Assembly: GCA_946122785.1 (NCBI GenBank)
Contig: CAMGYJ010000002.1
Location: 70,457,703 to 70,521,702, forward strand
Reading direction: 5' to 3'
Source: Linum tenue
Taxonomy: Eukaryota > Streptophyta > Magnoliopsida > Malpighiales > Linaceae
DNA: 64,000 nt
Shown here one piece after another: positions 43,858 to 58,502 of the stretch. How positions within the stretch are numbered: the stretch's first letter is position 1; each line of letters opens with the position of its first letter. The notes below the pieces were generated by a model. That model had not been told where the DNA came from, did not search any database, and saw only the letters and a program-made list of their open reading frames with translations. The position numbers were made by a program, and so were the translations under genes.

Positions 43858-46800
43858 ATGGTGAGTTAGCTGGTTGATTGATGTAGTGCCTGTTTGAGAT
43901 CATCAGTTCATTTTTTTGATCACCCGATGCTGGATTTGGGGTTTTGATTTTTGAGAATTTGATTTTGGATGCTCGATTTTGCTGCTTCTGTGTTTTCCTT
44001 TCTTGCTTGAGATTCGGTGATAGGAAGTTGAAGTAACTTTACCAATTGCCAGAATTCAGATACAGAAATTTTGGCACTCTGTTTTTTTCCTTCCTTCTTC
44101 TTCTTGCCAGATTGGTTGTGTTGTTGCATTGTCTTGAACTCTAGATCAAGGTTTGAGGATCCGAATGCAGCTGAAATGGTGGAATTCTGGATTTGTTTTT
44201 GTTTGCGAATGATAGGATTGAGAACGGGGACTTGATTGCGAACTGAAAGCATTTGGAATTATGTATTATATTATTAAAATAAGTTGGAATTGGCTTCCAG
44301 GATTTGTCCTGAGCTGAAGAAGATGCAAAACAAAGAGACAAAATGAGGAGGAAACTAGCTTTAGTATAAGTTGCTCTATTTTTGGATTACATTACATTGT
44401 TTGCTTCATGTTGGATTACTCTGGCTAGTGAAGCTTTGAGTGGACTCCGTAGTCAGATTTAGTCCAACCAAGTCAATGGCAAGCTATAAAATTGGAAAAA
44501 AGGTGGCAGAAGCTGAGATGGAGCTTTCTCTCTGTATTCTCTGCTCATCTGTTATAGAATCTCATGCAGATTTTTGTCATCTTCACCACTCTAATTTTTC
44601 AGATTCGTGGTTTGCGTATGCATTCGTCTGATTCTATATGCTGTTGCAGTAACAGCACCAGGCATTTGATTGTATCATGTGGCTTCTCAAACTCAGTTCA
44701 TTCTGTTTAGAAAGTTCAGAAGAAGCATGCTTTTTTATTCTTATTGTCTGCCTTCCCTAGTCATGGTAGTTCAAGCAAGGTCAACACATGTTGAGCAGGA
44801 GTTGGTTGCTATGTCAGAAGTGGGAGGCCAACTGTTTCTTGCTCATGGGTTTTGGACATATTTTGCATTTGGGAAAATATCCAATACGTGTTTCTTTCAA
44901 ATTTGCAGGCTACGCCAGTCAACATTATTGTGGGTTCTCATGTATGGGTTGAAGACCCTGAGGAGGCATGGGTTGATGGAGAAGTAGTGAAGATTGATGG
45001 AGAACAGGTCCATGTCAATGCAACAAATGGGAAGAAGGTGAGTTCGTTTAGGCTGTCTAAGATGTCTCTTATCTACTTCATATATGGTCACCATCAGTTG
45101 TTTAAGCTAGAATCCAAAATTTCCTTTATCAGTCAGATATAGTACTGGACTTGTGATTGCACATCGTCTTGTTGTATTGAATATCTAAGTTCAGAGGTCC
45201 TTCATCCTATTTCTTAAACTCATTTCTGAATTGCCATTACACAAATGAATATCGCTGCAGGTTGTTGCAAATATCTCCAAAGTGTTCCCCAAGGATACAG
45301 AAGCTCCAGCTGGGGGTGTGGATGACATGACAAAGCTGTCATATTTGCATGAGCCTGGAGTTTTGAGTAACTTGGCTACCAGATATGAGCTCAATGAAAT
45401 CTATGTGAGATACTTCTCGATTTTCTTTCTAGTAATTGTGTGTTTTCTATAAAGATATTTCATTTAAACTGGGTCTCTGCCTTCTCAAATCAAACTCCTG
45501 TTCTGGTGCCATGTAGACTTACACGGGAAATATACTGATTGCGATAAATCCTTTCCAAAGACTACCGCACCTGTATGACACTCACATGATGGAACAATAT
45601 AAAGGTGCGGGGTTCGGAGAGCTAAGCCCGCATGTTTTTGCAGTTGCAGATGTTGCATATAGGCAAGTGTCATCGTTTCTACTTCATGCTGCTGTTGCAT
45701 TCGTGGTTTTACTGAATTCTGTTTTGCCACTCCACAGGGCCATGATTAATGAAGGAAAGAGCAACTCGATTCTAGTCAGTGGAGAAAGTGGTGCAGGGAA
45801 GACAGAGACAACAAAGATGCTCATGCGATATCTTGCATACCTAGGTGGTCGGTCTGGCGTGGAAGGGAGAACTGTTGAACAACAAGTTCTAGAAGTAAAT
45901 TAAATGATTCTCTCTTTTCTGGATACGTGTATCTGGGTTTCTGCAATATTTCAATTTGTATTGATGAAGTTAAATCTGCTTCAATGAAACAGTCCAATCC
46001 AGTTCTTGAAGCTTTTGGCAATGCAAAAACTGTTAGGAACAACAACTCAAGGTTAGTACTTTATTTTCTGCAACCGTTTTTACTATACCTGAAAGGAGGG
46101 GGAATACATGGGATGTTTTGACAGGTTTAGAATACTGGAAACACTTGGAAATAGTCTTTTTTCCTTCTGAAGGGGATGAATAATGAATCGACCATGTTAT
46201 TCTGGCTATTTAGATGGCCATATGGTCAGTCATGGTCAAATTGTTGGACCAGACTTCATTTTTTGGTTGTGGATAGCTGGTTCAACTATTCATGAACATT
46301 CTCTTCTAATTGTAGATTTACTAGTTTCTTTCAACTACTTGTCAATTGAAATAGTAATGTTTTGGAGGCATAAGTTTGCCTATCATGATAATACATGTAG
46401 AGCTCAGTTATTTTTCATCATGGTTTGACAATGCAGTCGTTTTGGTAAATTCGTTGAGATCCAATTTGACAAGAATGGGAGGATATCGGGAGCCGCTATA
46501 CGAACTTATTTGCTGGAAAGATCTCGTGTTTGCCAAATTGCTTCTCCTGAAAGAAACTACCATTGCTTTTACCTTCTTTGTGCTTCACCACCTGAGGTAC
46601 CAATTCCTTACCTTCAATAAAATATGCAATTCTATTTGCAGGTCCTTGGTATTGTGCTCATAAATTGCATTTGGGTCATCTATATTCCCAGGAAAGGGAG
46701 AAGTTTAAGTTGGGAAGCCCCAGTTCTTACCATTACTTGAATCAATCAGACTGCTATGAACTGGCCGGTGTAAATGATACAGAGGAATACCTTGCTACAA

Positions 46801-49800
46801 GAAGGGCAATGGATGTAGTTGGCTTAAGTGAGGATGACCAGGTCAGTATCTTCATTTAATTCGGGGAATGGCGTATTTATGTTTACTTTCCACTCACATT
46901 TTTTCTCTCTCTCTTTAGGATTCTATCTTCAAGGTTGTAGCTGCAGTTTTGCATCTTGGGAATGTTGAATTCGCTAAGGGACCAGAGATAGACTCTTCTG
47001 TTATTAAGGATGAAAAGTCAAGGTTCCATCTCAATACAGTGGCAGAACTACTCCAGTATGGCTCCTTTTCTTTGACTTTGGTTCACCCTCTTGTATGTTT
47101 GTCTTGTTGCATTGTTCTTTGACCAAATGGCTCCTTTTATCTATGTATGCAGGTGCGATGTCAAAAGCTTGGAAGATGCATTGGTAAAGCGTGTTATGGT
47201 AACACCTGAAGAGATTATTAAGAGACCTCTTGATCCTGCTGGTGCATTAGGAAGTCGAGATGCCTTGGCGAAAACCATTTATTCTCGCTTGTTTGATTGG
47301 TAAAGCACACATTTTGCTTCCTTTATAGCTCTTGACATGTTGAGTATGAATCATGAAGAGATAATCATTTTCAGATTTTCTGTAGAGTTTGATCAAGCAT
47401 ATAGGTATTGCCCTGATGATTCCAGAAGCTGTAGTCTCTAATGAGTTTTCTTTCTATCCACAGGCTTGTTGATAAAATTAACAATTCAATTGGGCAAGAT
47501 CCAAACTCGAAAACCTTGATTGGAGTTCTTGATATATACGGTTTTGAAAGTTTCAAGTTCAATAGGTAAAGTTTTGAAAGTGATGCTGTGTGATGTATAA
47601 TATTTCGCTTATGGCCAACTAACTGTCATGCTATGTAGTTTTGAGCAGTTTTGTATCAACTTCACAAATGAAAAGCTGCAACAACATTTCAATCAGGTTC
47701 ATACTCTGTGACGTTGTTGGTGTTTCTGATTTTATCTTCTATGGGATTTGCTGTCTTAGACTTTATGGTGATCGTGGTTGCAGCATGTCTTTAAAATGGA
47801 ACAAGAAGAATATACAAAAGAAGAAATCAATTGGAGCTATATTGAGTTTGTTGACAATCAAGATGTCTTGGATCTTATCGAGAAGGTATTCTATCATGAC
47901 TATGCTTGACACTTCGATTTCATTTCTATCAGATTCATGTATATGGAAACTACAACAATTTAGGGAAGACTCTACATATGTTTAGTTTACTTGATGGAAA
48001 AGTACAGTCCTTCTCCAGTCCTTTGGGTTTCAGGTTCAAGGCCCAAATTAAGAATTGAATGCCGCCGCAGGTTTCTTCTCTAATAAAGTTTGCAGTTGGT
48101 CTAATATAATTTTATATTTCACATTATGCAGAAACCTGGAGGCATCATAGCACTTCTGGATGAAGCCTGGTATGCAGTTAATATTTTGGTCCTGTTTTAT
48201 TTTTATTTTTTTTTATTTCATGATTAATTGGAGAATCTCTAGATATGATGTTCTTCCCATTTGTTGGAGTTTGCTGATGTACTTTGAATTGATTCAACAG
48301 CATGTTCCCAAAGTCTACACATGAAACATTTGCACAGAAGTTGTACCAGACATTTAAAAACCACAAGCGCTTTATCAAACCAAAGTTATCTCGCACCAGT
48401 TTTACAATAGCTCACTATGCAGGAGAGGTGAACTTCTATTCAGATTGTATTCTTACTTGGTTCTTTCTGAGTCTAATACTTGCTAATTAATATCCTGTTC
48501 CTTTCAACAGGTAGCTTATCTGGCTGATCTTTTCCTGGACAAAAACAAAGATTATGTTGTTGCAGAACACCAGGATCTCCTGACAGCATCAACATCCTCT
48601 TTTGTGGCCAGCCTCTTTCCAGCACTTCCACAGGAGACTTCAAAGCAATCCAAATTTTCTTCTATTGGATCTCGCTTTAAGGTAGATATCAATTCATACT
48701 GGAATCTTGTATGTCCTTCCATTCATATTGACATTCTTTTTATGGGGTATAGAAGTTTCGACAATGTACTTACCAAGTACGAAAGCATGCTTGGTATATT
48801 GATTTGGAAAAATGAAGCATTAGGGATTCCTATATTATGTTTCTTTCTGGGGGGAAAAAAACAGAAGGTTAAAGGGTTTGTAAGTCCCAGCGAGCGACAA
48901 AGTGCGCTATATGGCTGTCTGTGGGTCTTTATTTGGACTGGATTTTCTTCATTATTGTGCATAGTAAAACAACTTATGCTATGTCCAAAATCTTTCCCAG
49001 ATCCATGGAGGTTTTTCATTGTTGACAAATCTGGATATGTCTTGAATTTGCAGCTTCAACTCCAATCATTGATGGAAACGTTGAATCAAACAGAGCCTCA
49101 CTATATCAGATGTGTTAAGCCAAACAATGTACTGAAGCCTATGATTTTTGAGAACGTTAACATTATCCAGCAACTACGATGTGGGGTAAGCAGTTTCACT
49201 CCCTGCTTTTCTAATTGTCTTGAATCTCCCATTTCCTTCCTGTCTTTAATTTTTAGATTCTATTATTTCCATAACAGATAAGATTCCAAACTAAGAATTT
49301 TAAATGATGGCCATTCTCATGTCATTTGTCACGCATTTTTCCTCAGGGTGTTTTGGAGGCAATTAGAATCAGCTGTGCTGGATATCCAACCAGAAGAACA
49401 TTCTATGAGTTTCTTCTGCGTTTTGGAGTTCTTGCTCCAGAAGTTTTGGACGGGAAGTAAGTCATATGGAGTGAAAGATTGGGGCACTAGCATATAAAGT
49501 TTTGTGGCTGTTTCTTTTCCTTTTCTACTGGGTGAAGGTTTGTCTGGTGTGTACTAAATGGCTCACTCATTTTTCCCGCTCTTGCTGTACAGCCACGATG
49601 ACAAGGTTGCTTGCCAAATGATTTTGGACAAGATGGGATTGAAAGGTTATCAGGTAAGAACTTATCTTCGTTGCAATTTTATGCCTGCCGTACCTGTTGT
49701 AATCTCTTGTTCTGCTGTTGGAAGTTTAGGGAAATTATTGATCAGTATCTAATTTCTGGACCAAAATAAAAAACTCTGTGTATGCATTTATTATTTTCAT

Positions 49801-52800
49801 TTATCAGCAGGCCAAACGAACTTGTTAGGATATAATGTTATTTGACGCATTTCCTAATGAATTTGCAGATAGGTAAGTCAAAGGTATTTCTTAGAGCTGG
49901 TCAGATGGCTGAACTAGATGCAAGAAGGGCAGAGGTGCTTGGAAATGCAGCTAGAATCATTCAAATGCAAATCCGCACATATATTGCACAAAAGGAGTTT
50001 ATTGCCTTACGGCGATCTGCTATTCACTTGCAATCTCATTGCCGTGGTGTCTTGGCTCGCAAACAATTTGAGCAGTTGAGAAGACAAGCAGCTGCTTTGA
50101 GAATCCAAAAGAACTTCAAGGCATACACAGCTAGGACATCATACATGGCTCTCTATTCATCTGCGGTCACACTACAGACAGGCTTAAGGGCAATGACAGC
50201 TCGCAATGAATTCCGTTTCAGAAAGCAAACGAAGGCTGCAATAATCATACAGGTCCCACCTCAATTTTTTTCTGATACTCTGCCCTAAAATCCACACCTT
50301 TCATGTCAGATCATTAGTCAAGATCAGAAGATCTGCATCTCTTTATTTAAATATTTGTGTAAGCAGCTGACCTCATATCTCGTTGGGACTTTCAGGCACA
50401 ATCACGGCGCTATGCAGCATTCTCTTATTACAAACAGCTTCAAAAGGCTGCATTAGTTTCTCAATGTGGTTGGAGGAGAAGGGTTGCTCGGAAAGAGCTT
50501 AGACAACTCAAAATGGTGTGCTCAATTTCTTCAACATTACTCCTTTGGCACATGCATGTGCATAAAGCGCCTTGTGCAGGATGCCAAAGAAAGGCTGGTG
50601 CTGATGATTATTTGTATATTTACAGGCTGCAAGAGAAACAGGTGCACTACAAGAAGCGAAAGACAAATTGGAAAAGCGTGTGGAAGAGCTCACATGGCGT
50701 TTACAGTTGGAGAAGAAAATGAGGGTACATTTCACCTTCAATGATTATCACTGGACACTAAGAGAGAAATATTGCCAATCTCATTTGATTTGGTGCTGTA
50801 ATCCAGACTGATTTGGAAGAGGAGAAGGTTCAAGAAGCTGCCAAGCTGCAGGAGGCTTTACATGCAATGCAAATACAAGTTGAAGAAGCAAATGCCAGAG
50901 TCCTCAAAGAAAGAGAGGCAGCTAGGAAAGCTATTGAAGAAGCTCCTCCAGTGATTAAGGAGACTCCTATTATGGTTCAAGACACTGAAAAGATTGAATC
51001 ACTGACAGCTGAGGTTGAGAGCTTGAAGGTTGGCATTTTACTGGCTTGTGTCCCAAGCTTACTTTCTGCTCACTTTGTACTTTCTGCTCTCTTCTGAAAC
51101 TAACCAATTTGCTGGGCATGTAAATGCTGAGTAAATCAACCTAAATCTGCTAGATTCTTCATTCCTCTTCCCAGTTTACACCTCTAAACTGAAAGATATT
51201 TCTTCTTTCCTCCTTACTAAATGCATGTCAATGGCAAATTTTTGTTGATTTCATGACTCTCTGGTTCTGTACAGGCTTCATTGCAATCAGAAAGAGAGGC
51301 TGCAGAAGAGACGAAAAAAGATTACACGGATTCTGAAGCCAGGAACTCTGAACTAGTCAAAAAGCTTGAAGACGCAGAACGGAAAGCTGATCAGCTTCAG
51401 GAATCAGTGCAGAGGTCTGTAAATGCTTTATGGAAAAGGACTTCTTATAACTTATTGTCTTGTATGGTAGTTAAGATATGAATACTGTGCAGATAATCAA
51501 CTTATTTTGGAGGAACTTAATTTTTATCCTACACATGCTAATCACATAAAACCGCTGTGGTTTCCCTACTTGCTAGTGTCTCTTTGTTCCTCAAGCTCTA
51601 AAAACTAATTTTTGTATATAGGCTGGAGGAGAAACTGTCCAATGCAGAGTCAGAAAATCAAGTTCTGCGTCAGCAATCCCTCTCCATGTCGCCAACAGGG
51701 AAATCTTTGTCTGCACGGCCAAAATCAGTCATTCATGTACGAATGTGTAACTTTTGGCAGTCTTTTATTAATGATTCTCAAAATAAATTTGCTAAGAACT
51801 TGATGATAAAATATATTGCAAAATTGCAGAGGACACCAAAGAATGGCAATGTAGCAAATGGAGAAACGAAGGGAACACCGGTAAGTGGAAATTTTGTCAG
51901 CATGTACCTTGTCTCTTAGACTAACGCTAACACTAGTACTTATCTCAGGAAACGCCTTCGTCTACACCAACTACACGGGAACCTGAATCAGAAGAAAAAC
52001 CACAGAAATATCTTAATGAAAAGCAGCAGGTTAGCAAACAGCGTTTGATTCGCTTCTCATTGTTCTTGGTTAAACAACGTGCATGTATTTGAGATGGCCA
52101 TATCATTTGTCATAACGAAATTCTCTGTTTCATTTCATACACAGCCACCACTAAGTAAGATTATGATTCAATTTTCCCCTTGCTGCTTCTTTTTCTTCAG
52201 GAGAACCAAGACCTCCTGATCAAGTGTATATCACAAAATCTAGGATTTTCCGGGGGAAAACCAGTTGCTGCATGTGTCATATACAAATGTCTTCTCCATT
52301 GGAGATCATTTGAAGTTGAAAGAACCAATGTATTCGATCGTATCATCCAAACAATTGCTTCAGCAGTCGAGGTAAGTCACCCCTCCTGTTAACTCTTCTG
52401 CAGCATGGGTTCATGTCAGAGAAAATCATGTCAGTGAAGGTTTCAAAAGCCTACAGCGAACCAGATTCAACAGTCTTTCAAGCTCAAAACTGAAAGCTAA
52501 ATGAAAGTATAGATTTCAGAGTAAAGCATGCTCCAAGTACACAAATGTAAAGACTTTGATATCACTTCAGTCCCGATAGGAACATAAATTCCTTCAAAAC
52601 GAGAAGGTATAGCGAGTTGGAGAAAGAGGTGTGGGGTGGGTCTGAGGGGTAAATTACCTTATCAGAGTGGTTGCACTTAAGCCTTCTCTTTGTGAACTAA
52701 CTTGATCAAGATACATAGTGACTGCACATTGGTGATTTTTCTAAAACTAATTCATAACTGAACTTGTTGCAGGTCCCGGAGAACAATGAAGTTTTGGCAT

Positions 52801-54861
52801 ATTGGTTGTCTAATGCATCCACATTGTTGTCTCTGCTGCAACACACGCTCAAAGCAACTGGAGCTGCGAGCTTGACGCCACAGCGACGTAGATCAGCATC
52901 AGCTTCTCTCTTTGGGAGGATGTCTCAAGTAAAGACTTAAATTCTTCCATTCACGTCGAATCTCTGTCCTAGTTATTGAATACTATCTTCTGCATGTTCT
53001 GAATGTTGCCATTGGTGTGCTCCAGGGGCTAAGGACGTCTCCTCAAAGTGCTGGCCTCTCGTTTCTTAATAGTGGCCGAGGTATTAGTAGATTGGATGAC
53101 CTACGCCAGGTTGAGGCAAAGTATCCTGCATTGCTGTTTAAGCAGCAACTTACAGCATTCCTTGAGAAAATATATGGCATGATCAGAGACAACTTGAAGA
53201 AGGAGATCTCTCCATTGCTTGGGTTGTGCATTCAGGTAATTTATAAGTTTCTATTACGTGCAAACTCTGACTAGATACTTTTGGATAAAAAGGGAAGTCG
53301 CTGCTATTGTTTGGATGATCCACGCCATTTCTTAGGTTCATCATGTTTTCTAATGTGCTTTGTCTCTTGTTATAAAGACAGGTGTTCTGTTTGAAATCAC
53401 TCATGCATATTTTCTAACTTTTCTTGCTAACATACTGCAGGCACCAAGACATTCACGCACAAGTTTAGTGAAAGGACGCTCTCAGGCTAATGCTATTGCT
53501 CAGCAAGCACTGATCGCTCATTGGCAGAGCATTGTCAAAAGCTTAAACAGTTATTTGATTATGATGAAAGCAAATAATGTGAGTTCTGGAGCTCGCAAAA
53601 AGGAAATAAAATAATTGTCCAGTCTTGGTGATCTTATGTGAAGAATTTTTCATTATCTTTGGTATGGTGTTTGGCAGGTTCCTCCTTTCCTAGTGCGGAA
53701 GGTTTACACACAGATATTTTCTTTCGTCAATGTCCAGCTATTTAACAGGTAATGCATACATTTTCGCTTTATAAAGTAGAGCAGACTTTTCAAGTACCAC
53801 TATTATTGACTCGTTTATTGACATCTGCAGCCTTCTTTTGCGACGTGAGTGTTGCTCATTCAGCAATGGGGAGTATGTAAAAGCAGGTTTGGCCGAATTA
53901 GAACATTGGTGCGATGAGGCAAATGAAGAAGTAAGTGCTTAGTTTGAAAATTAGAACATGAAAAGGTTCTTTCACCTTCACTTTGTTGATCTGGTCGTTA
54001 CCTCTTAATTTTTGTTTCTTTTACAGTATGCTGGTTCTGCATGGGATGAACTAAAGCATATAAGACAAGCAGTTGGGTTCCTGGTAAGCCTCAAGGCTTA
54101 TTTTGTTACTGCATCAAATGATGGATACTCGACTTATTTTTCTATCAATTCCAACTGTTCTGATTGCTGTCTAATCTCGTGTTTCAATATCACAACCTCA
54201 GGTCATACATCAAAAGCCGAAAAAGACATTGAACGAAATAACAAAAGAACTCTGTCCTGTGAGTACTCTTGTCCTTCTTCTTCCATCAACAACATCATTG
54301 CACCTGTGTATCTCTTACTATCCAGTCCACTTCCCTTCTTGTGAGACTCACCCTAGTTTTCTCAATTTCTGTAGGTTCTGAGTATACAACAACTATACAG
54401 AATCAGTACCATGTATTGGGACGACAAGTATGGCACGCATAGCGTATCTTCAGAGGTAAATTTGTTTTTACTCAATTCTGAAAATTTCTAATGTTGAAAA
54501 CTCCGATTTACTCACCATAACTGTACACAGGTCATAGCCAGCATGAGAGTGATGATGACCGAGGACTCGAACAATGCAGTCAGCAGTTCATTCTTGTTAG
54601 ATGACGACTCCAGGTACAATATTATTAATAATAATGATATTAGTTGTAGTAGTTGTAATAATACTGATAATTATAGTCTCATAATTAGATACCTCTGGAT
54701 GATATTAATAACAACAACCCTCATTCGCCCTTCCCAGCATTCCGTTCTCTGTGGATGAGATTTCCAAACCAATACAACAAGCAGACATTGCTCATATTGA
54801 GGCTCCACCAATAATTCGTGAGAACTCCGGGTTTGGGTTCCTACTGCACAGCTCTCAGTAG
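43858..54861 (+). CDS. XI-1: Class XI myosin heavy chain, XI-1/MYA1-like, complete
   Basis: This actin motor moves organelles and vesicles and drives cytoplasmic streaming. I read 38 exons totalling 4593 nt (1530 aa): 43858-43860, 44909-45037, 45261-45404, 45517-45662, 45738-45894, 45993-46051, 46437-46596, 46692-46841, 46919-47055, 47153-47299, 47464-47565, 47639-47696, 47784-47885, 48132-48169, 48301-48427, 48511-48681, 49054-49185, 49347-49456, 49593-49653, 49869-50252, 50396-50515, 50626-50724, 50807-51028, 51275-51414, 51622-51736, 51830-51880, 51949-52029, 52201-52371, 52773-52928, 53026-53235, 53441-53578, 53678-53748, 53831-53930, 54027-54083, 54202-54258, 54375-54455, 54531-54613, 54738-54861. 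The first exon is just ATG. SH3-like N-terminus, P-loop GESGAGKT (156-163), motor, IQ repeats (about 730-870), coiled coil (880-1070), dilute/DIL tail domain. Intron 4 is GC-AG. Isoform naming is by overall look. Confidence 0.93.
45663..45737 (+). other. GC-AG intron in the myosin gene
   Basis: The donor reads TATAG|GCAAGT and the acceptor CCACAG|GGCC. Only the GC donor keeps the conserved VAYRAMINE reading; the next GT (four bases on) shifts the frame to an early stop. GCAAGT is the standard strong form of the rare GC-AG class. Confidence 0.85.
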
Positions 54862-56150
54862 CATATGGCCAAGCCACAGACTCAAAAAGGCTCATCTAGT
54901 GCAGGCCATCATGGGATGCCCTGCCACGAACCAATGATGGCTATTGATTTAGACCATGATACGATGCACGCCTTTTGAGCATCCCCCGGTCGCTAGTAAG
55001 ACATGTGAATATAGATACTAGCTTCTCTTGTTTCGCTTTGGGATGGAGCAACAGCAGCATCAGAAACGAACGAATGTGCATAGTAGTGGGTACCATTGTT
55101 TCATTAATTATTATTTGGACGATCATCTCAGGCAAGAGTCGTCCAAATGATTCATTCTTTTTGGCCTTTCCCTTGTTAAGTAAACAAGGAGAAGGGCTGT
55201 TTGCTGAGAAAAAGGCGGATTAATCACCCATCATCGTCAACAATGAGTTGAGTTGAGAGTGGTTATACGTCGCAGTGGGGCGTTCTGGGTGGCCTCATCA
55301 TCAGTCTCCTCATTCCAGGCAGCAATGAGGAGGTGGTTTTGTAATCAAATTTTCATGTTCTTGATTAGCTTGGTTCATTTTTTTTTTTTTTTCATTAGAT
55401 GATCAGAACTTCGTTTTGGGTTGTGGTTAGTGGGTTTGGGTTTGGGTTTGGTTGGGGTGTTGTAATTTTGAGGTTGCAGCAGCATTTTTATAGGCCATTT
55501 TTTTACACAGGTTTGTTCTACATATTATTATTTGTATGTAATGTCAGTTTAGTGTTTCTTTTCCTCTGCCATTGTTTTAGTTGGCAGTGTCATTGGTATG
55601 AAATTTGGGTTGCAATTGTGCGGTCGTTTACTATTGTATTTGTAAGGTCATTAACTAGGTCGTTTGCTATTGTTGCCAGGCCTCGAGGCCTCCATTAAAA
55701 TGCAAATCTACCCGCTGTTTCACACCAATAGAAACTGAAGTTGATTGAACCCGAAGTACCACCATGATATGCTATAGTATTATCTCATTCAAGAAAAGTT
55801 CCACCAGGATTGTAGCCTAGTTTCGATGCCGCTTGCTTCCTTATGTGGTTTGGGGGTACAACAGACACCTAAAACGACACGAGATAGTTCGAAGTTTGCG
55901 AGGGAGAACAGACGCCATCAACAAAAAAGAAGAACAACCCAGTGGAGTTTCTTTTACTATATACAGCAAACTGCAACCTGAAACTCTCATGCACCTGAAC
56001 TGAACCGAGAGATCCTACCTGAAACAAGTCATCAAGAGCCAACGAATTATTCGACTGAGAAGAGGAAAAGGTGGAGAGAGTGAGTGCGTCGAGCGCCCCA
56101 AGGCAAAGAGTACAAAGTGACATACAACAGCAAAAATAAAGATCTGAATT
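54862..56150. other. Convergent 3' intergenic region
   Basis: It holds the 3' UTRs of the myosin (+) and the acyltransferase (-). T-rich tracts at 55376-55394 and AATAAA-like words are present. No further gene. Confidence 0.7.
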
Positions 56151-58297
56151 TTATTCCTGCTGGGGCTGCAATGCCTCGGCAGAATTGCTCATCTTCATTG
56201 TCGCTTCCGCCAGGTGGCCTGAACCTACTTCATCGTGTTCGCCAGCTGATACTGGTTTGGTCTCCAATTTCTTCTTGTTCTCCTTGAGAATCACCTGCCT
56301 AGGCATTACTTCCAGGAGGAAGCTCCCACCATTCCACACGGCAGCAGAGACTTTCAGAATTTGGAACACCACGTGCAGTCGATAGGACAGAAAGATGGGC
56401 ACTGTGAGGGCCATGGTCGCCACCGTGAATAATCCTTGCAACAAAATGTACATGAGCATCCGGTTCTGATCCCCGAGTACACCACTAAGGCGCCACCATA
56501 CATTGTTTGCTTTCTGTGCCTTCTTTGACAGCTCCCTATAGGAATAACAAATTATGAACACTGAGATAGTCCTTATAATATCATCCTTAAAATTTATTCT
56601 TAAGATGAACTATTATTGATCAACAGAAGTGGAGAGGAACAGCATCCAGAAATACCTGTAGGAAGTCATGACTTCTGGGTCTCTCAACAATCGCTGACGG
56701 CGAAGGACGTTGACGATGAGGAAATAGAGTGTCTGCCACAGTGTGTAGGCAGCTAGAGGCACCCAAAACAACCAATTGAGCAGGAATGTTTTGTCTTGTA
56801 CCACATATGGCCACGACACTCTGGCTGCAGTTCCTTCTGGATGCATGGCTTCGAAGGTTGCTGGATTCCACCACCGAATGGTAAAGAAAACCACCCCTGC
56901 AAAATAATGCATCATGAGAACCAATTACTACCATAAGCTGGGTGCTAACAGTACCAAGTGCCAAAACTTTCCAACTTTCAGGTTTTAGTTTGTAGACATT
57001 TTGGGGGACTACATCTGTACCAAGGCTAACAAAACAAACTAGAGGCAGGAGAAATCAATACCGAAAGGGAAATGATCGCAATCTCTACAATCAGCTACAA
57101 AGAGAAGAAAACAAACTCACCTGGTAAAAGATGTATCAGGACACTAACAAGTTTGTCCACAGAGTTGAAAACCAAACTACATCGCCAAACAATCAATGCC
57201 CATGCCAACGGCCCCTGCACCAGCACCATTGGGTTAGTCAAATGAACCAAAGACCTCATCCCACGCTCAAAATGGTGAAAAATGTCCACAAGATTGTTAC
57301 TTACTTCCGCAAATGAAAAGCAAACCATGAAAAACTTCTCATTCTTTGGGTACAGAAGGAGGTTGACCAAGAAGATAGTGTTTGCATAGTAGCAGAAATC
57401 CTGAGATTCAACAACAGGTGAACCATAATGCAAGGTTCAGTGGCTAGAAAGAGTTTTAAGAGATCATATATCCGGATCTTCTCAGAGAAACAACAGACAA
57501 TAGTGAAACAAAGTAAACCCACCTGTCCTAGACCTTAAAACAAACATCTGATTTGACGGATCAACTTACCAGAAGATAATAGTGCCATTTCTTGTAGCGG
57601 TAGTATATCCACCGAAGAGGGACGAATATCACATAGAACAAACAATAGACGTATGGAATATCCTGCGGCCCTGAACACGTTAAGAAAGGTAGCAAAACAA
57701 CAGACAATCAAAACCCTCAAATGGAAAGCTTCATTATGAAGTATGTACGTTTCCATGGCTGTCCCAAAAGGTGATAACTTACTTGCACCCAAGAGATAGC
57801 AAAACCCTCCAAACCCAAACACTCCAAGAAAATGGGTCACCTGAGAATTAAATTGCACACAAACAGATAACAATGCCAATTTTTTCTGAAGAATTGCCCA
57901 ATCCGTGACGAATCAAACGAAACAGTGAGTGGGGGAAAGTTGACGGACCTTATTGATGAACCTTTCATGCTCCTCTGCTTGTTTAGCGATCTTCACCGCC
58001 TGTTTAGCGATCTTCGCCTTGGTTTGGGTAGCCTGCTTGGACAGAATCTCCTTGGTTTGAACCACCGTCTGAAAAGTGAAAACCCCCCAAAACACGCAAC
58101 AAAGGGTATATCGTCAAATTTCAACCGCAACCCAGATCCTGAAAACGAACTCCACATAATCCCAAGAGAAGAAGAGGAACAGAGAATTCGTTAATAACCT
58201 TGGTTCGATCCCTCAACCGCTGCTTCAAATCGCTGGCACCCGAATCCCCATCGTTGGTAATGACTTCTTCAACAAGCTCTCCGTCGCTGGAGGACAT
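56151..58297 (-). CDS. GPCAT1: Glycerophosphocholine acyltransferase (DUF2838 family), complete
   Basis: It acylates glycerophosphocholine with acyl-CoA to lysophosphatidylcholine in the ER, feeding phosphatidylcholine remodelling. Eight exons: 58297-58199, 58068-57949, 57840-57783, 57670-57570, 57400-57305, 57214-57121, 56896-56656, 56535-56151; 1194 nt, 397 aa, usual for the family. The N-terminal part has a K/Q-rich coiled-coil stretch (repeats of KIAKQA), followed by several membrane segments and conserved runs such as [19 protein letters not shown] and [13 protein letters not shown], and a basic C-terminus after LEVMPRQVI. An upstream in-frame ATG at 58369 would add 24 residues; I prefer 58297 because the first-domain start resembles known family members. 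The tail after residue 360 is variable. Confidence 0.9.
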
Positions 58298-58493
58298 TTC
58301 TGGCGGTATTGCTCTGCTGCTGCTGCTTGCTTGTTGTTGTTCCTTTGCTCGTTTTCTGAGCGCGAACAAAGACGGAGCAGGGAGAAACAGAGAGAGGGTA
58401 CGAGAAGAAAGAAGGAGGAGGTAAAATGAGCTTTCTGATTGTGTAATTGGATTTTAGTAGCTAGCCAGGAAGCCAAGCAATGGCGTCGCCGAT

Positions 58494-58502
58494 TATATAT
58501 AG
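58494..58502 (-). promoter_or_regulatory. TATA box of the acyltransferase gene
   Basis: TATATATAA on the minus strand lies about 200 bases before the ATG at 58297. A start near 58465 leaves a normal leader. Confidence 0.55.

Noticed and set aside
58297..58369. Alternative upstream start of the acyltransferase
   Set aside because: Kept as possible only; the extra 24 residues are low-complexity and not typical of the family.
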